DNA from: Cytobacillus solani
Lineage (GTDB): Bacteria; Bacillota; Bacilli; Bacillales; Cytobacillaceae
Direction: 5' to 3'
Length of the DNA: 64,000 nt
Assembly (NCBI RefSeq): GCF_001420595.1
Contig: NZ_LJIX01000006.1
Location: 933,361-997,360, forward strand
How positions within the stretch are numbered: position 1 is the stretch's first letter; each line of letters starts with the position of its first letter. Below, one piece after another: positions 9,599-18,184 of this stretch. Made by a program: the position numbers and the translations under genes. The notes beneath the pieces are model-generated. The model was given only the letters and a program-made list of their open reading frames with translations, had not been told where the DNA came from and ran no database searches.

Positions 9599-10123
9599 AT
9601 GGAAGTAATAGAAGCCGTTAAAACAAGGCGGAGTACCAGGTCCTTTGATCCGCGTGTATTGCCAACGGAAATAATGAAAGACATCGAAAATGCGATATTA
9701 AATAGTCCTTCTGGCAGTAATGCACAAGAATCTCATTTTGTGATCGTTCAGGATGAAAGACAAATAAAAAACATGAAACGGTTTGCCCCTGGATTATCAG
9801 GCAATCCTGCCGCGATCGTTGTCTTATGCTCCAATGCAAATGAGTCGTTCATTCGGGGCGGGAAGGATTCGGAAGAAGTGCTGCGTTTTGTGAATCTCGG
9901 GATAGCAGCAGCCTACATTCTTCTCACTGCCCATTCCGATGGGGTAGGAAACTGCCCTGTACGCTCCTTCCATAAGGAGTCTATTAAACGCATACTTGAC
10001 CTGCCACCTGAAATAGAACCAGAGCTTCTTATAAGCTTAGGCTATGCTGATAGGCCGCCGCGCCCCAAAACGAGCAAGCATGTACAGGAGGTTATTTCTT
10101 TTGAACACTACGGAAAATACTAA
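9599..10123 (+). CDS. Nitroreductase family protein
   Basis: A 174-residue nitroreductase of the short type. It begins EVIEAVKTRRSTRSFDPR and holds NSPSGSNAQESHFVI and GIAAAYILLTAHSDGVGNC, typical FMN-contact segments. Start ATG 9599 follows GGGAGTGAG; the longer in-frame opening from 9554 lies inside the previous gene. It lies 16 bases after the FRP-like paralogue, and its last 23 bases overlap the next gene. The pair may form different redox enzymes of one pathway; the electron acceptor is unknown. Confidence 0.85.
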   Translation: MEVIEAVKTRRSTRSFDPRVLPTEIMKDIENAILNSPSGSNAQESHFVIVQDERQIKNMKRFAPGLSGNPAAIVVLCSNANESFIRGGKDSEEVLRFVNLGIAAAYILLTAHSDGVGNCPVRSFHKESIKRILDLPPEIEPELLISLGYADRPPRPKTSKHVQEVISFEHYGKY

Positions 10124-10412
10124 GACTGCCCAGCTTTTACAAGAGGACCTTCTAGATTATGTTGCCTATACATTAACGAGCGCGAAAGGATTATATAGGG
10201 AGCCTCATAGCTACGGACCAATGCGGATGATCGATTCAATGGAAAAAGCGCTGCACCTGCTGAAAGAAGCAGGAATACAGGATGAGGCACTGGAGGAAGG
10301 CTTAGCAGCTGTAAGAAACGCAAGATGGAAAGCGATGACCGAGTCAGAAGAGTTTGGAAAGGCAATGGATGAATCGATTCTTAATCTTGTAGATATAACG
10401 GTAAATAAATAA
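10101..10412 (+). CDS. DUF6092 family protein
   Basis: A small 103-residue helical protein that I match to DUF6092 by LLDYVAYTLTSAKGLYREPHSYGPMRMIDS. The TTG start at 10101 lies nine bases after a perfect AGGAGG inside the end of the nitroreductase gene, so the two are translationally coupled. Function unknown. It is the last gene of the operon, directly followed by a strong terminator. Confidence 0.75.
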   Translation: MNTTENTKTAQLLQEDLLDYVAYTLTSAKGLYREPHSYGPMRMIDSMEKALHLLKEAGIQDEALEEGLAAVRNARWKAMTESEEFGKAMDESILNLVDITVNK

Positions 10413-10441
10413 GATTTCTTAAGGTGCATAGAACATAAATG

Positions 10442-10485
10442 GGGGAACATAACATTTCGACATGTTGTGTTCCCCTTTATTTGTA
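10442..10485 (+). terminator. Rho-independent terminator closing the DUF917/DUF1177 operon
   Basis: Fourteen-base arms (10442-10455 and 10462-10475) pair almost perfectly around a six-base loop TTCGAC, with GGGG at the base and a T-rich tail. It marks the end of the first operon. Confidence 0.9.
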
Positions 10486-10496
10486 TTTAAATATTA

Positions 10497-10534
10497 TTTT
10501 TTGCTGGTTTTTGAAAAAGGTAAATTTTTACTAG
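10497..10534 (-). pseudogene. Short relic of a PD-(D/E)XK gene
   Basis: About 35 bases almost identical (roughly 33 of 35) to an internal segment of the PD-(D/E)XK gene at 21691-21725. On the minus strand it reads VKIYLFQKPAKNN against VKIDLFQKPAKYI in the full gene. The rest of this gap (10535-10715) shows no further coding similarity; 10650-10675 holds an AGGAGAACCGTCCCTG stretch whose origin I cannot identify. Confidence 0.5.
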
Positions 10535-10715
10535 TTCATTAGATTTGATCAACTAAATTCCTCTCTAGCATTTTCTCCCTCCAACATCGTTTCTTTAGTA
10601 TAGGAGAAATTTCTGTGTTTCTTTTTCTATTATTCCTTTGAATTGAAAAAATAGGAGAACCGTCCCTGTTTTATCAACCTATTAATTTAGTAATTTTAAA
10701 AATAGAAATTTATTG

Positions 10716-10743
10716 TTGTAATTTTAAGAATATTATTTATAAT
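10716..10743 (+). promoter_or_regulatory. Probable sigma-A promoter of the TetR/ligase/ABC operon
   Basis: TTGTAA at 10716-10721 and a perfect TATAAT at 10738-10743 with a 16-base spacer, about 20 bases before the TetR start. The AT-rich surroundings make the -35 call weaker than the -10. Confidence 0.45.
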
Positions 10744-10763
10744 AAAGTTGAGAGGTGATTCAG

Positions 10764-11366
10764 GTGTCAACTAATAATATATCTGAGGAAAAAGCACTAA
10801 CCCCAAGAGGAATCGAAACACGTGAGAAGCTTTTAAGAGCAGCTGAAGAGGTCTTTGGTCAGAAGGGATATTTTGAGGCTTCCATTGTTAATATTTCACA
10901 GGAAGCCAAAGTTGCGCAGGGAACGTTTTATAATTATTTTCCTTCAAAAAAAGATATTTATGATGAGTTAATCCGGAGCTACAGCCGGGATTTGCGCATT
11001 GCGATTAAAGAAGGAATGGCAGGAAGCTCTTCTTTTGAGGAAGCACAGCGAAACGGCTTCTTCGCTTTCTTCAGCTGGGTAAAAAATCACCCCAATTTGT
11101 ACAGCATTGTACAACAGGCTGTTGTAGTGGATCAGGAGCTATTCCGCTGGTATTATGGCAAGCTTGCCAATGGATTTTTAAAGAGTCTGTCACAAGGAAT
11201 GGAGGCGGGTGAATTTAAGAATCTTGACCAGGAGACAGTCGCTTACTGTTTAATGTCTATTGGACAGTTCCTAGGAATGAGATGGGTGTATTGGGAAAAG
11301 AAAGAAGTTCCTGAAGAAGCATTTGATGCTGCGATGACTCTTATCTTCCAAGGGTTAAAAAAGTAA
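10764..11366 (+). CDS. TetR/AcrR family transcriptional regulator
   Basis: A 200-residue regulator with an N-terminal helix-turn-helix (GIETREKLLRAAEEVFGQKG ... VAQGTFYNYFPSKKDIYDEL, about residues 15-62) and an all-helical ligand domain. GTG 10764 is the likely start since AGAGGTGAT precedes it; the in-frame GTG at 10755 overlaps that site. It heads an operon with acyl-CoA ligase and hydratase genes, so like FadR/FapR-type TetR regulators it may sense an acyl-CoA produced by the ligase (inference). Confidence 0.88.
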   Translation: MSTNNISEEKALTPRGIETREKLLRAAEEVFGQKGYFEASIVNISQEAKVAQGTFYNYFPSKKDIYDELIRSYSRDLRIAIKEGMAGSSSFEEAQRNGFFAFFSWVKNHPNLYSIVQQAVVVDQELFRWYYGKLANGFLKSLSQGMEAGEFKNLDQETVAYCLMSIGQFLGMRWVYWEKKEVPEEAFDAAMTLIFQGLKK

Positions 11367-11380
11367 AGAGGGGGAGTTCG

Positions 11381-12862
11381 ATGAAAGGGATTGCCTATTG
11401 GATTGAGAAATGGGCATACACACATCCAGATCGAACAGCAATTATTACAGATAACGAAAAAGTGTCGTATAAGCAGTTGGATAGAATGATAGATTCTGCT
11501 GCTAGAAAGATTCAGGAAAAGCTGAAAGGAAGAAATGGGGAGCGCATCGCAATATTGTCGCACAATCGGATGGAATACATTATCCTTTTATTTGCTATTG
11601 CTAAGGCAGAATGTGTAGCGATCCCGTTAAATATTCGGTTAAGCGCGAAGGAACTTATTTTCCAGCTCAATGATAGCGGCTCAAAAATCATCTATGCCGA
11701 AAAAGAAAATGCGGAGTTTGCAGCATCCCTTGTTGAGCAAAGTGAACTTGAAGATTTGGCGTTCATGGAGGATTTATGCCAGGGGACTCAAACTAGTGCT
11801 CCTTTTGAGTGTACGATTGATGAGGAAGCACCATACATTATCTGCTATACATCAGGGACAACTGGTAAGCCAAAAGGCGCTGTGCTGACACAAAGTAATA
11901 TGTTCTGGAATGCCGTCAATAACAAGCTTGCTATCGATTTGACGTCAGAGGATCGCTGCATCGTGCTCCTTCCGTTGTTTCATATTGGGGGAATCGGGCT
12001 ATTCGCGTTTCCATCCTTATTTTCAGGCGGAACGATCGTCATCCCCGGAAAGTTCGATCCGGAAAAAGCCCTCTTAATGATTGAAAAGTATAAGGTGACC
12101 GTGGTGATGGGAGTTCCGACCATCCATCACGCATTGCTCACGAGCCCAGCATTCAATTCCGCTGATTTGAGTACAGTCCGCTGGTTCTATAATGGTGGAG
12201 CACCATGTCCGAGAGAATTAATAGATGCCTATTTTGATAGAGGCTTCTTATTTGGCCAGGGATTTGGAATGACTGAAACGTCTCCTACTCTATTTATGCT
12301 ATCAAAAGAGGACGCCCCAAGAAAGAGAGGCTCCATTGGAAAGCCTGTGTTATTTTCCGAATACAAGCTGATTGATTCGGAGGGGAAAGAGGTTGACAAG
12401 GGTGAAGTTGGCGAGTTAGCTGTTAGAGGGCCAAATATAATGAAAGAATATTGGAACCGGTCTGATGCCACTAAGGATGCACTGAAAGAAGGGTGGCTAC
12501 TGACAGGAGATTTAGCGAAAACAGATGATGAAGGCTTCCTGTTTATCGTAGGCAGGAAAAAAGAAATGATCATTTCGGGTGGGGAAAATATTTATCCGCT
12601 CGAAGTGGAGCAGGTCATCAGCCAAATGGAAGGTGTAGATGAAGTTGCCGTAGTCGGAAAAGCGGATCCGCTTTGGGGTGAGGTGCCTGCAGCGTTTATT
12701 GTAAAGGGAAATGGAAGCGCTTTAGCCGAGGAAGACATCATTCAATACTGTCAAGGAAATCTGGCAAAATATAAAATTCCAAAGAAAGTTACATTTTTAA
12801 AGGAACTGCCAAAGAATGCCACCGGAAAAATTCAAAAAACAAAACTCATAGAAAGCAGGTGA
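11381..12862 (+). CDS. Acyl-CoA synthetase (AMP-dependent ligase)
   Basis: A 493-residue class I adenylate-forming enzyme, which makes an acyl-AMP and then an acyl-CoA. Seen are the P-loop YTSGTTGKPKG (residues 156-166), GQGFGMTET, the LTGDLAKTDDEGFLFIVGRKK hinge region with GGENIYPLEVE, and the catalytic lysine in NATGKIQK (K483). Length is normal. Start ATG follows GAGGGGGAG. It sits between the TetR regulator and a MaoC hydratase; with the ABC importer downstream it probably activates the imported acid. The acid itself cannot be told from the motifs. Confidence 0.88.
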   Translation: MKGIAYWIEKWAYTHPDRTAIITDNEKVSYKQLDRMIDSAARKIQEKLKGRNGERIAILSHNRMEYIILLFAIAKAECVAIPLNIRLSAKELIFQLNDSGSKIIYAEKENAEFAASLVEQSELEDLAFMEDLCQGTQTSAPFECTIDEEAPYIICYTSGTTGKPKGAVLTQSNMFWNAVNNKLAIDLTSEDRCIVLLPLFHIGGIGLFAFPSLFSGGTIVIPGKFDPEKALLMIEKYKVTVVMGVPTIHHALLTSPAFNSADLSTVRWFYNGGAPCPRELIDAYFDRGFLFGQGFGMTETSPTLFMLSKEDAPRKRGSIGKPVLFSEYKLIDSEGKEVDKGEVGELAVRGPNIMKEYWNRSDATKDALKEGWLLTGDLAKTDDEGFLFIVGRKKEMIISGGENIYPLEVEQVISQMEGVDEVAVVGKADPLWGEVPAAFIVKGNGSALAEEDIIQYCQGNLAKYKIPKKVTFLKELPKNATGKIQKTKLIESR

Positions 12863-12863
12863 A

Positions 12864-13283
12864 GTGGTGAATAGTTATAGTATCGGTCAGCAGGCCTCCT
12901 GCAGCAAAACGATAACAGAAACGGACTTTGTCCTGTTTGCAGGATTAAGCGGTGACTTTAATCCCATCCACATAGATGGGGAATATGCCAAAAAAACGAG
13001 GTTTAAGCAGCGAATTGCACATGGGCTTCTAACTTCAAGCTTATTATCGCAGCTGTTGGGTGTTCATCTTCCAGGAAAAGGGGCCATTTATGTCGAGCAA
13101 ACCATCAGGTTTAAAGCACCCGTTTTTATAGGCGAAACGATTACCGCAAAAGGGACGGTTCAGGAAATTGACGAGGAAAGACGAATTCTGACGCTGCTAA
13201 CACAGTGCTTTAATCAGGATGGGACACTTGTTTTGACGGGTACCGCTAAGATGATGGTGCCTGAGGATGGAGGGGTAATCTAA
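12864..13283 (+). CDS. MaoC family (R)-specific enoyl-CoA hydratase
   Basis: A 139-residue single hot-dog protein with the hydratase-2 motif FAGLSGDFNPIHID (catalytic D31 and H36) and RIAHGLL. It would hydrate an enoyl-CoA thioester in the cytoplasm. Start is GTG at 12864 or the adjacent GTG at 12867; the ribosome binding site AGGTGA fits the second slightly better. It directly follows the ligase and its stop overlaps the next start by one base, so it is translationally coupled in the operon. Confidence 0.87.
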   Translation: MVNSYSIGQQASCSKTITETDFVLFAGLSGDFNPIHIDGEYAKKTRFKQRIAHGLLTSSLLSQLLGVHLPGKGAIYVEQTIRFKAPVFIGETITAKGTVQEIDEERRILTLLTQCFNQDGTLVLTGTAKMMVPEDGGVI

Positions 13284-14293
13284 TGGGAATTGGCATAGAA
13301 GCGACTGGTGTCTTTTTTCCTCCTGGCATAGAAACAGCTGCCGATCTGGCTGTGAAGACGGGCATACCCGAACAGGTGATTATTGAAAAGTTCGGTTTAG
13401 TCCAGAAGCATGTTGCAGATGAAAGCCTGCATGCATCTGATTTGGCCATTGCTGCAGGAAGGCAGGCGATCGAAGGGATTGACCCTCTAACTATCGATGT
13501 AGTGATTTACTTTGGAAGTCCTCATAAGGATTATTATGTCTGGTCGAGCGCGCCAAAAATTCAGCATGAATTGGGTGCGAAAAATGCCTATGCATTTGAA
13601 ATCATGAATGTCAGCTCCTGTTTTCCGATTGCCTTAAAGGTAGCAAAGGACATGATTGCTTCCGATCAATCAATCCAAAACATCCTGCTTGTTGGGGGAT
13701 GCAAAGAATCTCAAATCGTGGATTATGAGAACCCACGGTCACGGTTTATGTTTAACTTTGCGGATGGAGGCACGGCTGCACTAGTCACCAGGGATTCCTC
13801 CCAGAGCGAAATACTGGAAAGCGCCATCCTGACAGACGGGTCCTTTCATGATGATGTCAGAACACCGGCTGGAGGGTCGAAACATTTTGCCAGCCACGAA
13901 ACAGTCGAAAAGAATCTTCATTATATTGATGTAAAAGATCCACAATCAATGAAAGAAAGACTGGATCCTGTATCTATCTCAAATTTTGACCATGTTATTC
14001 GCAAAGCACTTCATAAGAGCGGTTATACTCCTCAAGATATTAAACTTCTATTGCCACTGCATACAAAACGCTCAATGTTCAAAGAACTTTTACAATCATT
14101 AGAACTTCCTGAAGAAAATGCTATCTATCTTAATCACCATGGCCATATGTCTGCACTTGATCCATGCATTGGCCTTCACTTTGCACAGGAAAAGGGACTT
14201 CTGAATTCTGGCGATCTTACTGTAGCAGTCAGTGCTGGAACGGGGTACACATGGGCTGCGACTGTTGTGAAGTGGAAAGGAGAGAAACGATGA
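13283..14293 (+). CDS. FabH-like 3-oxoacyl-(ACP) synthase III family protein
   Basis: A 336-residue thiolase-fold protein. The nucleophile is C113 in NVSSCFPIAL, the first histidine is H260 in LLPLHTKR. The position of the FabH catalytic asparagine (GNTSAAS in FabH) is replaced by histidine, H288, in HHGHMSALDP. So the triad would be Cys-His-His, not Cys-His-Asn. This suggests a condensing or acyltransferase reaction outside fatty-acid initiation. Start ATG overlaps the MaoC stop (TAATG). It probably acts with the ligase and hydratase on an acyl-CoA. Confidence 0.82.
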   Translation: MGIGIEATGVFFPPGIETAADLAVKTGIPEQVIIEKFGLVQKHVADESLHASDLAIAAGRQAIEGIDPLTIDVVIYFGSPHKDYYVWSSAPKIQHELGAKNAYAFEIMNVSSCFPIALKVAKDMIASDQSIQNILLVGGCKESQIVDYENPRSRFMFNFADGGTAALVTRDSSQSEILESAILTDGSFHDDVRTPAGGSKHFASHETVEKNLHYIDVKDPQSMKERLDPVSISNFDHVIRKALHKSGYTPQDIKLLLPLHTKRSMFKELLQSLELPEENAIYLNHHGHMSALDPCIGLHFAQEKGLLNSGDLTVAVSAGTGYTWAATVVKWKGEKR

Positions 14294-16131
14294 AAAGGAT
14301 AAAGCGACTAGTACTTTTCCTCCTTCTATTTTCCCTTTGTAGCGGCGGGTTTGCAGAGGCATCCTATCGTTTCCAGCATGCTTGGGGAAATGAGACCGAT
14401 CCTGCAAACGAGTTCCGGACGCCGGTAGCTCTGGCTAAGGATCGTTCAGGCAATATTTACATGGCTGATATGGGAAATCATCGAATTGTAAAAATGGATT
14501 CTTCCGGCAAAATACTGAAAACATTTGGCACGCTCGGTGATTCCCCTGGACAATTCAATATGCCATTTGGAATCGCTGTTGATCGCGAAGGGAACATTCT
14601 GGTTGCTGATACGGGAAACTATCGAATTCAAAAGTTCGATTCTCAATTCAACTATTTAAAAAGCTGGGGTACGAAGGGGGAAGGGGATAATCAATTTGGC
14701 TTTCCGAGAGAAATTGCGATAGACCAGCAGAATAATTATTACATCACGGATGAGTTTAATCATCGTATTCAAAAATATAATTCCGATGGCCAGTATCTTC
14801 TTACAATAGGTTCCTATGGAAAAGGCAACGGACAGATGGCACTCCCGCAAGGCATTGCCATAAACGATAAAGGCGAAGTTTATGTTGCTGATACTTACAA
14901 TAATCGTATTCAAGTGTTTGATCCAAACGGCAGCTTCAAACGGAAAATAGGCGGTCTTGAACCTGGTTTAGGCTATTATCAGTTTTACCATCCAAGAGGA
15001 ATTAACTTTGAGCCTAAGTCTGGAGCTTTATATGTAGCGGACACTTATAATAACCGAATAATGAAATTTGATAGTGCAGACAGGTTTCTCTACACAACGG
15101 GGATTTTTCCTAACTTAGTGTATCCGAACCAGATCCTGCCGGATGAGGATGGGGATTTATTCATAACGGATACAGGCAATAATCGCATTGAGGTTTACAA
15201 GGAGATTGGATTAAGCATCTCTTACAAAATGACAATTGGCTTAGGCAGATATGGGGACAAACAATATGCAGGGCCTTATGATGTTCAAAGCGATTCAAAG
15301 GGGAATGTGTTTGTATCAGATTCGTTTAATCATAGAATTTTGAAATATAATTCAAGCGGGAGTCTGGTAAGCAAATGGGGAAGCATGTTCGGTACTGGCG
15401 GGCCTTTTGGATATGGCAGCTATGCAGGCCAATTTTTCGTGCCGAGACAAATTGCTGTTGACCGTTATGACAATGTATATGTGGCTGACTCAGTGAATCA
15501 TCGCATTCAAAAGTTCTCCAATTCAGGGACTTTTCTGGCAGCCTACGGTTCTTTAGGAACATTAAGCGGTTTTTTCCGTTTTCCAAGTGGAGTAGCAGTA
15601 GACAGCAAAGGCAATATTTTTGTATCAGACTCTGAAAATAATAGAATCCAAAAGTTCAATTCCTTTTTTGTATACATGAAAGAATGGGGCGGAAAAGGGA
15701 CTGGCGATGGAAAATTTTCTCAGCCGATGCAGCTTGCGATCGATTCTAAAGACAATGTGTACGTTGTGGACCGAATTAACAATCGTGTTCAGAAATTCGA
15801 TAACAATGGCCAGTTTATTGCTAAGTGGGGAACAAACAACGGAAGCGGCCACCTAGACCCGCTGGAGAATTGGGGTGAAGAACCGGGTGATTTGTTCTTG
15901 CCTACTGGAATTGCTATTGATGATCAAGACCGTGTTTATGTGACCGATACTTCAAATAACCGCATGAATGTCTACGATGAGAATGGGACGTTTATAGAAC
16001 AATTTGGTTCTTTCAGCGGAGAAGACGGGCAGTTCTTCTCACCTCAGGGTCTTGATATAGACATCAATGGGAACATCATCATCGCAGACGGGCTTCTTCA
16101 TAAAATACAGTTTTTCAATAAAGGTAATTAA
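14290..16131 (+). CDS. Secreted NHL-repeat beta-propeller protein
   Basis: A 613-residue protein with a signal peptide (residues 1 to about 24, KRIKRLVLFLLLFSLCSGGFAEA by composition) followed almost entirely by about twelve NHL repeats of the type GIAVDxxGNIYVADTxNxRIQKF. This length suggests two six-bladed propellers or one large one. ATG 14290 follows AAAGGAGAG and overlaps the previous stop by four bases (ATGA). NHL propellers bind proteins or ligands, and some are lyases or lactonases. Its place directly before the ABC substrate-binding protein suggests an extracellular role in capturing or processing the same substrate. Confidence 0.85.
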   Translation: MKRIKRLVLFLLLFSLCSGGFAEASYRFQHAWGNETDPANEFRTPVALAKDRSGNIYMADMGNHRIVKMDSSGKILKTFGTLGDSPGQFNMPFGIAVDREGNILVADTGNYRIQKFDSQFNYLKSWGTKGEGDNQFGFPREIAIDQQNNYYITDEFNHRIQKYNSDGQYLLTIGSYGKGNGQMALPQGIAINDKGEVYVADTYNNRIQVFDPNGSFKRKIGGLEPGLGYYQFYHPRGINFEPKSGALYVADTYNNRIMKFDSADRFLYTTGIFPNLVYPNQILPDEDGDLFITDTGNNRIEVYKEIGLSISYKMTIGLGRYGDKQYAGPYDVQSDSKGNVFVSDSFNHRILKYNSSGSLVSKWGSMFGTGGPFGYGSYAGQFFVPRQIAVDRYDNVYVADSVNHRIQKFSNSGTFLAAYGSLGTLSGFFRFPSGVAVDSKGNIFVSDSENNRIQKFNSFFVYMKEWGGKGTGDGKFSQPMQLAIDSKDNVYVVDRINNRVQKFDNNGQFIAKWGTNNGSGHLDPLENWGEEPGDLFLPTGIAIDDQDRVYVTDTSNNRMNVYDENGTFIEQFGSFSGEDGQFFSPQGLDIDINGNIIIADGLLHKIQFFNKGN

Positions 16132-16149
16132 AGATAGGGGGAATGGGAA

Positions 16150-17364
16150 GTGAAGTGTAAGTTGTATGGCTTTAAGTCTATATTAACGCTCTTCGTCGTA
16201 CTCACTCTTTTATTCATCACTGGATGTTCCGGCGACAAGGCAAGTTCAGATGAAGAAACGATCAAAATCGGTGTCCTTGCTTCCTTAACCGGTCCGCTGG
16301 AGACGTACGGAAAGCAAACAGTAGCGGGATTTGAACTGGGGCTGGAGTATGCAACAGAAGGGTCGAATGAAGTAGCAGGCAAGAAGATTGAGTTTATCGT
16401 GGAAGATACCGAAACGAAACCAGATGTGGCGGTAAGAAAGGCGACTAAGCTGCTGGAAGAGGATGAGGTGGATTTCTTAGTTGGTTCATCAAGCTCAGGA
16501 GACACGCTGGCCGTATTGCCGCTGGCTGAAGAATACGAAAAAATCATGGTGGTGGAGCCTGCGGTTGCAGATAGCATCACCGGTCAGAACTGGAACAAGT
16601 ACATTTTCAGGACAGGAAGAAACTCCTCACAGGATGCAGTTGCAGGTGCGGCAGCAATCGCTGAAAAGGATGTGAAAATCGCTACCTTCGCACAGGATAA
16701 TGCCTATGGAAGAGAAGGAATCGCGGCTTTTAAAGAGGGAGCAGAAAAGCTTGGAGCCAAAATTGTGAATGAACAATATGCAGATCCAAATTCCACTGAT
16801 TTCACAGCGAACATTCAAAGCATTATCAATGAAAAGCCTGATTATCTCTATATTGTTTGGGCAGGTTCCAATGCACCATGGAAGCAGTTAAAAGATATGC
16901 AGCTGGAGGAACAGGGAATCAAGATATCCACAGCCGCACAGGATATCGCTTCTTTAAAAACAATGGATTCTTTAATTGGCATGAGCGGCTTTTCTATTTA
17001 CTATCATACGCTGCCTGATAATAAAATAAATGACTGGTTAGTGGAGCAGCACAAGAAAAAATTTGATGGGGAAATACCTGATCTGTTCACTGCAGGTGGG
17101 ATGACGGCTGCCATTTCCATTGTGGAAGCTCTTAAGAAAACAGATGGCGACAAAGATGTAGATGGCTTAATCAGCACAATGGAGAATATGGAGTTCGAGA
17201 CACCGAAAGGGACGATGAAATTCCGGGCAGAAGACCACCAGGCATTGCAGTCTCTGTACGCGGTAACCCTTGAGGAGCAGGAAGGCGTGGATCATCCAGT
17301 TCCTGTTCTAATCAGGGAATTGAATATGGAGGAAACAGAGCCACCGATCAGAAATGGGAAATAA
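16150..17364 (+). CDS. ABC transporter substrate-binding lipoprotein (LivK/amide family)
   Basis: A 404-residue periplasmic-binding-fold lipoprotein. The lipobox FITGC (C26) follows a basic and hydrophobic signal. The mature part starts IKIGVLASLTGPLETYGKQT, the classic opening of branched-chain amino acid and amide binding proteins. GTG start with AGGGGGAATGG upstream. It is the specificity component of the importer encoded by the next four genes. Given the co-transcribed CoA ligase, the ligand is more likely an organic or aromatic acid than leucine (inference). Confidence 0.9.
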   Translation: MKCKLYGFKSILTLFVVLTLLFITGCSGDKASSDEETIKIGVLASLTGPLETYGKQTVAGFELGLEYATEGSNEVAGKKIEFIVEDTETKPDVAVRKATKLLEEDEVDFLVGSSSSGDTLAVLPLAEEYEKIMVVEPAVADSITGQNWNKYIFRTGRNSSQDAVAGAAAIAEKDVKIATFAQDNAYGREGIAAFKEGAEKLGAKIVNEQYADPNSTDFTANIQSIINEKPDYLYIVWAGSNAPWKQLKDMQLEEQGIKISTAAQDIASLKTMDSLIGMSGFSIYYHTLPDNKINDWLVEQHKKKFDGEIPDLFTAGGMTAAISIVEALKKTDGDKDVDGLISTMENMEFETPKGTMKFRAEDHQALQSLYAVTLEEQEGVDHPVPVLIRELNMEETEPPIRNGK

Positions 17365-17410
17365 AATTACAGAATAGTTAGATATAAATCACCAGGGAGG
17401 GATCGCCAAG

Positions 17411-18184
17411 ATGGAAAATATTTTAGAAACGAAAGACCTATCCGTTTCCTTTGGTGAGCATGATGTCATTAAAGATGTGAACCTGGAAATAGAGCGCGGA
17501 AAATTGATCTCCATTATTGGTCCAAATGGGGCGGGTAAGACGACTCTCTTTAATTTGCTGAGCGGCCAGATTACCTCCACAAAAGGAGAGATTTATTTTA
17601 AGAACGAAAATGTAACAAAGCTTTCTGTACCATTACGGGCCAGAAGGGGCATTGGCCGCTCCTTCCAGCTCACAAATATTTTTCCTGAGCTGACTGTTCT
17701 TGAGAATATCAGGCTGGCCATCCAATCCTCAAGCAAAGATTACTACTCGATCTTTCCGAGGCTGTCTGCTTTGAGCCGGCAACAGGATGAAGCAAAAGCT
17801 TACATGAAAAAGTGTATGCTGAATGGCAAGGAACATGTGCTGGCCCAAGATCTAGCGCACGGGGAAAAAAGAAAACTGGAGCTGGCGATGCTGCTTGCTC
17901 TCAAAACCGAGCTGCTGCTTCTCGATGAACCAACAGCAGGCATCTCGATTGAAGAGATACCTGCCATTCTGGAAGTGATCGAGAACATTAAGAAGGACGG
18001 CATGTACACGATTGTATTAATCGAACATAAAATGGAGATGGTCATGCATCTGTCGGATATCCTTGTGGTTCTATTCAATGGCGAGCTCCTCGCCAGCGGC
18101 AACCCGCAGGAAATCATTAAGGATCAAAGAGTTCAGACGGCATACTTAGGAGGCTTGCATCGTGAGTCTATTAAAACTGGATAA
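17411..18184 (+). CDS. ABC transporter ATP-binding protein, LivG type
   Basis: A 257-residue ATPase. Walker A is GPNGAGKTT (residues 37-45), the signature is the variant AHGEKRKLE (149-157) as usual in LivG proteins, and Walker B is LLLLDEPTAG (168-177). The C-terminal ASGNPQEIIKDQRVQTAYLG is typical of LivG. ATG start after a GGAGGGATCG site. Its last 23 bases overlap the LivF-type gene, so the two ATPase subunits are coupled and probably form a heterodimer. Confidence 0.92.
   Translation: MENILETKDLSVSFGEHDVIKDVNLEIERGKLISIIGPNGAGKTTLFNLLSGQITSTKGEIYFKNENVTKLSVPLRARRGIGRSFQLTNIFPELTVLENIRLAIQSSSKDYYSIFPRLSALSRQQDEAKAYMKKCMLNGKEHVLAQDLAHGEKRKLELAMLLALKTELLLLDEPTAGISIEEIPAILEVIENIKKDGMYTIVLIEHKMEMVMHLSDILVVLFNGELLASGNPQEIIKDQRVQTAYLGGLHRESIKTG

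Noticed and set aside
14164-14289. Longer N-terminus for the NHL protein
   Set aside because: It would lie inside the FabH-like gene and hide the signal peptide; ATG 14290 has a good site.
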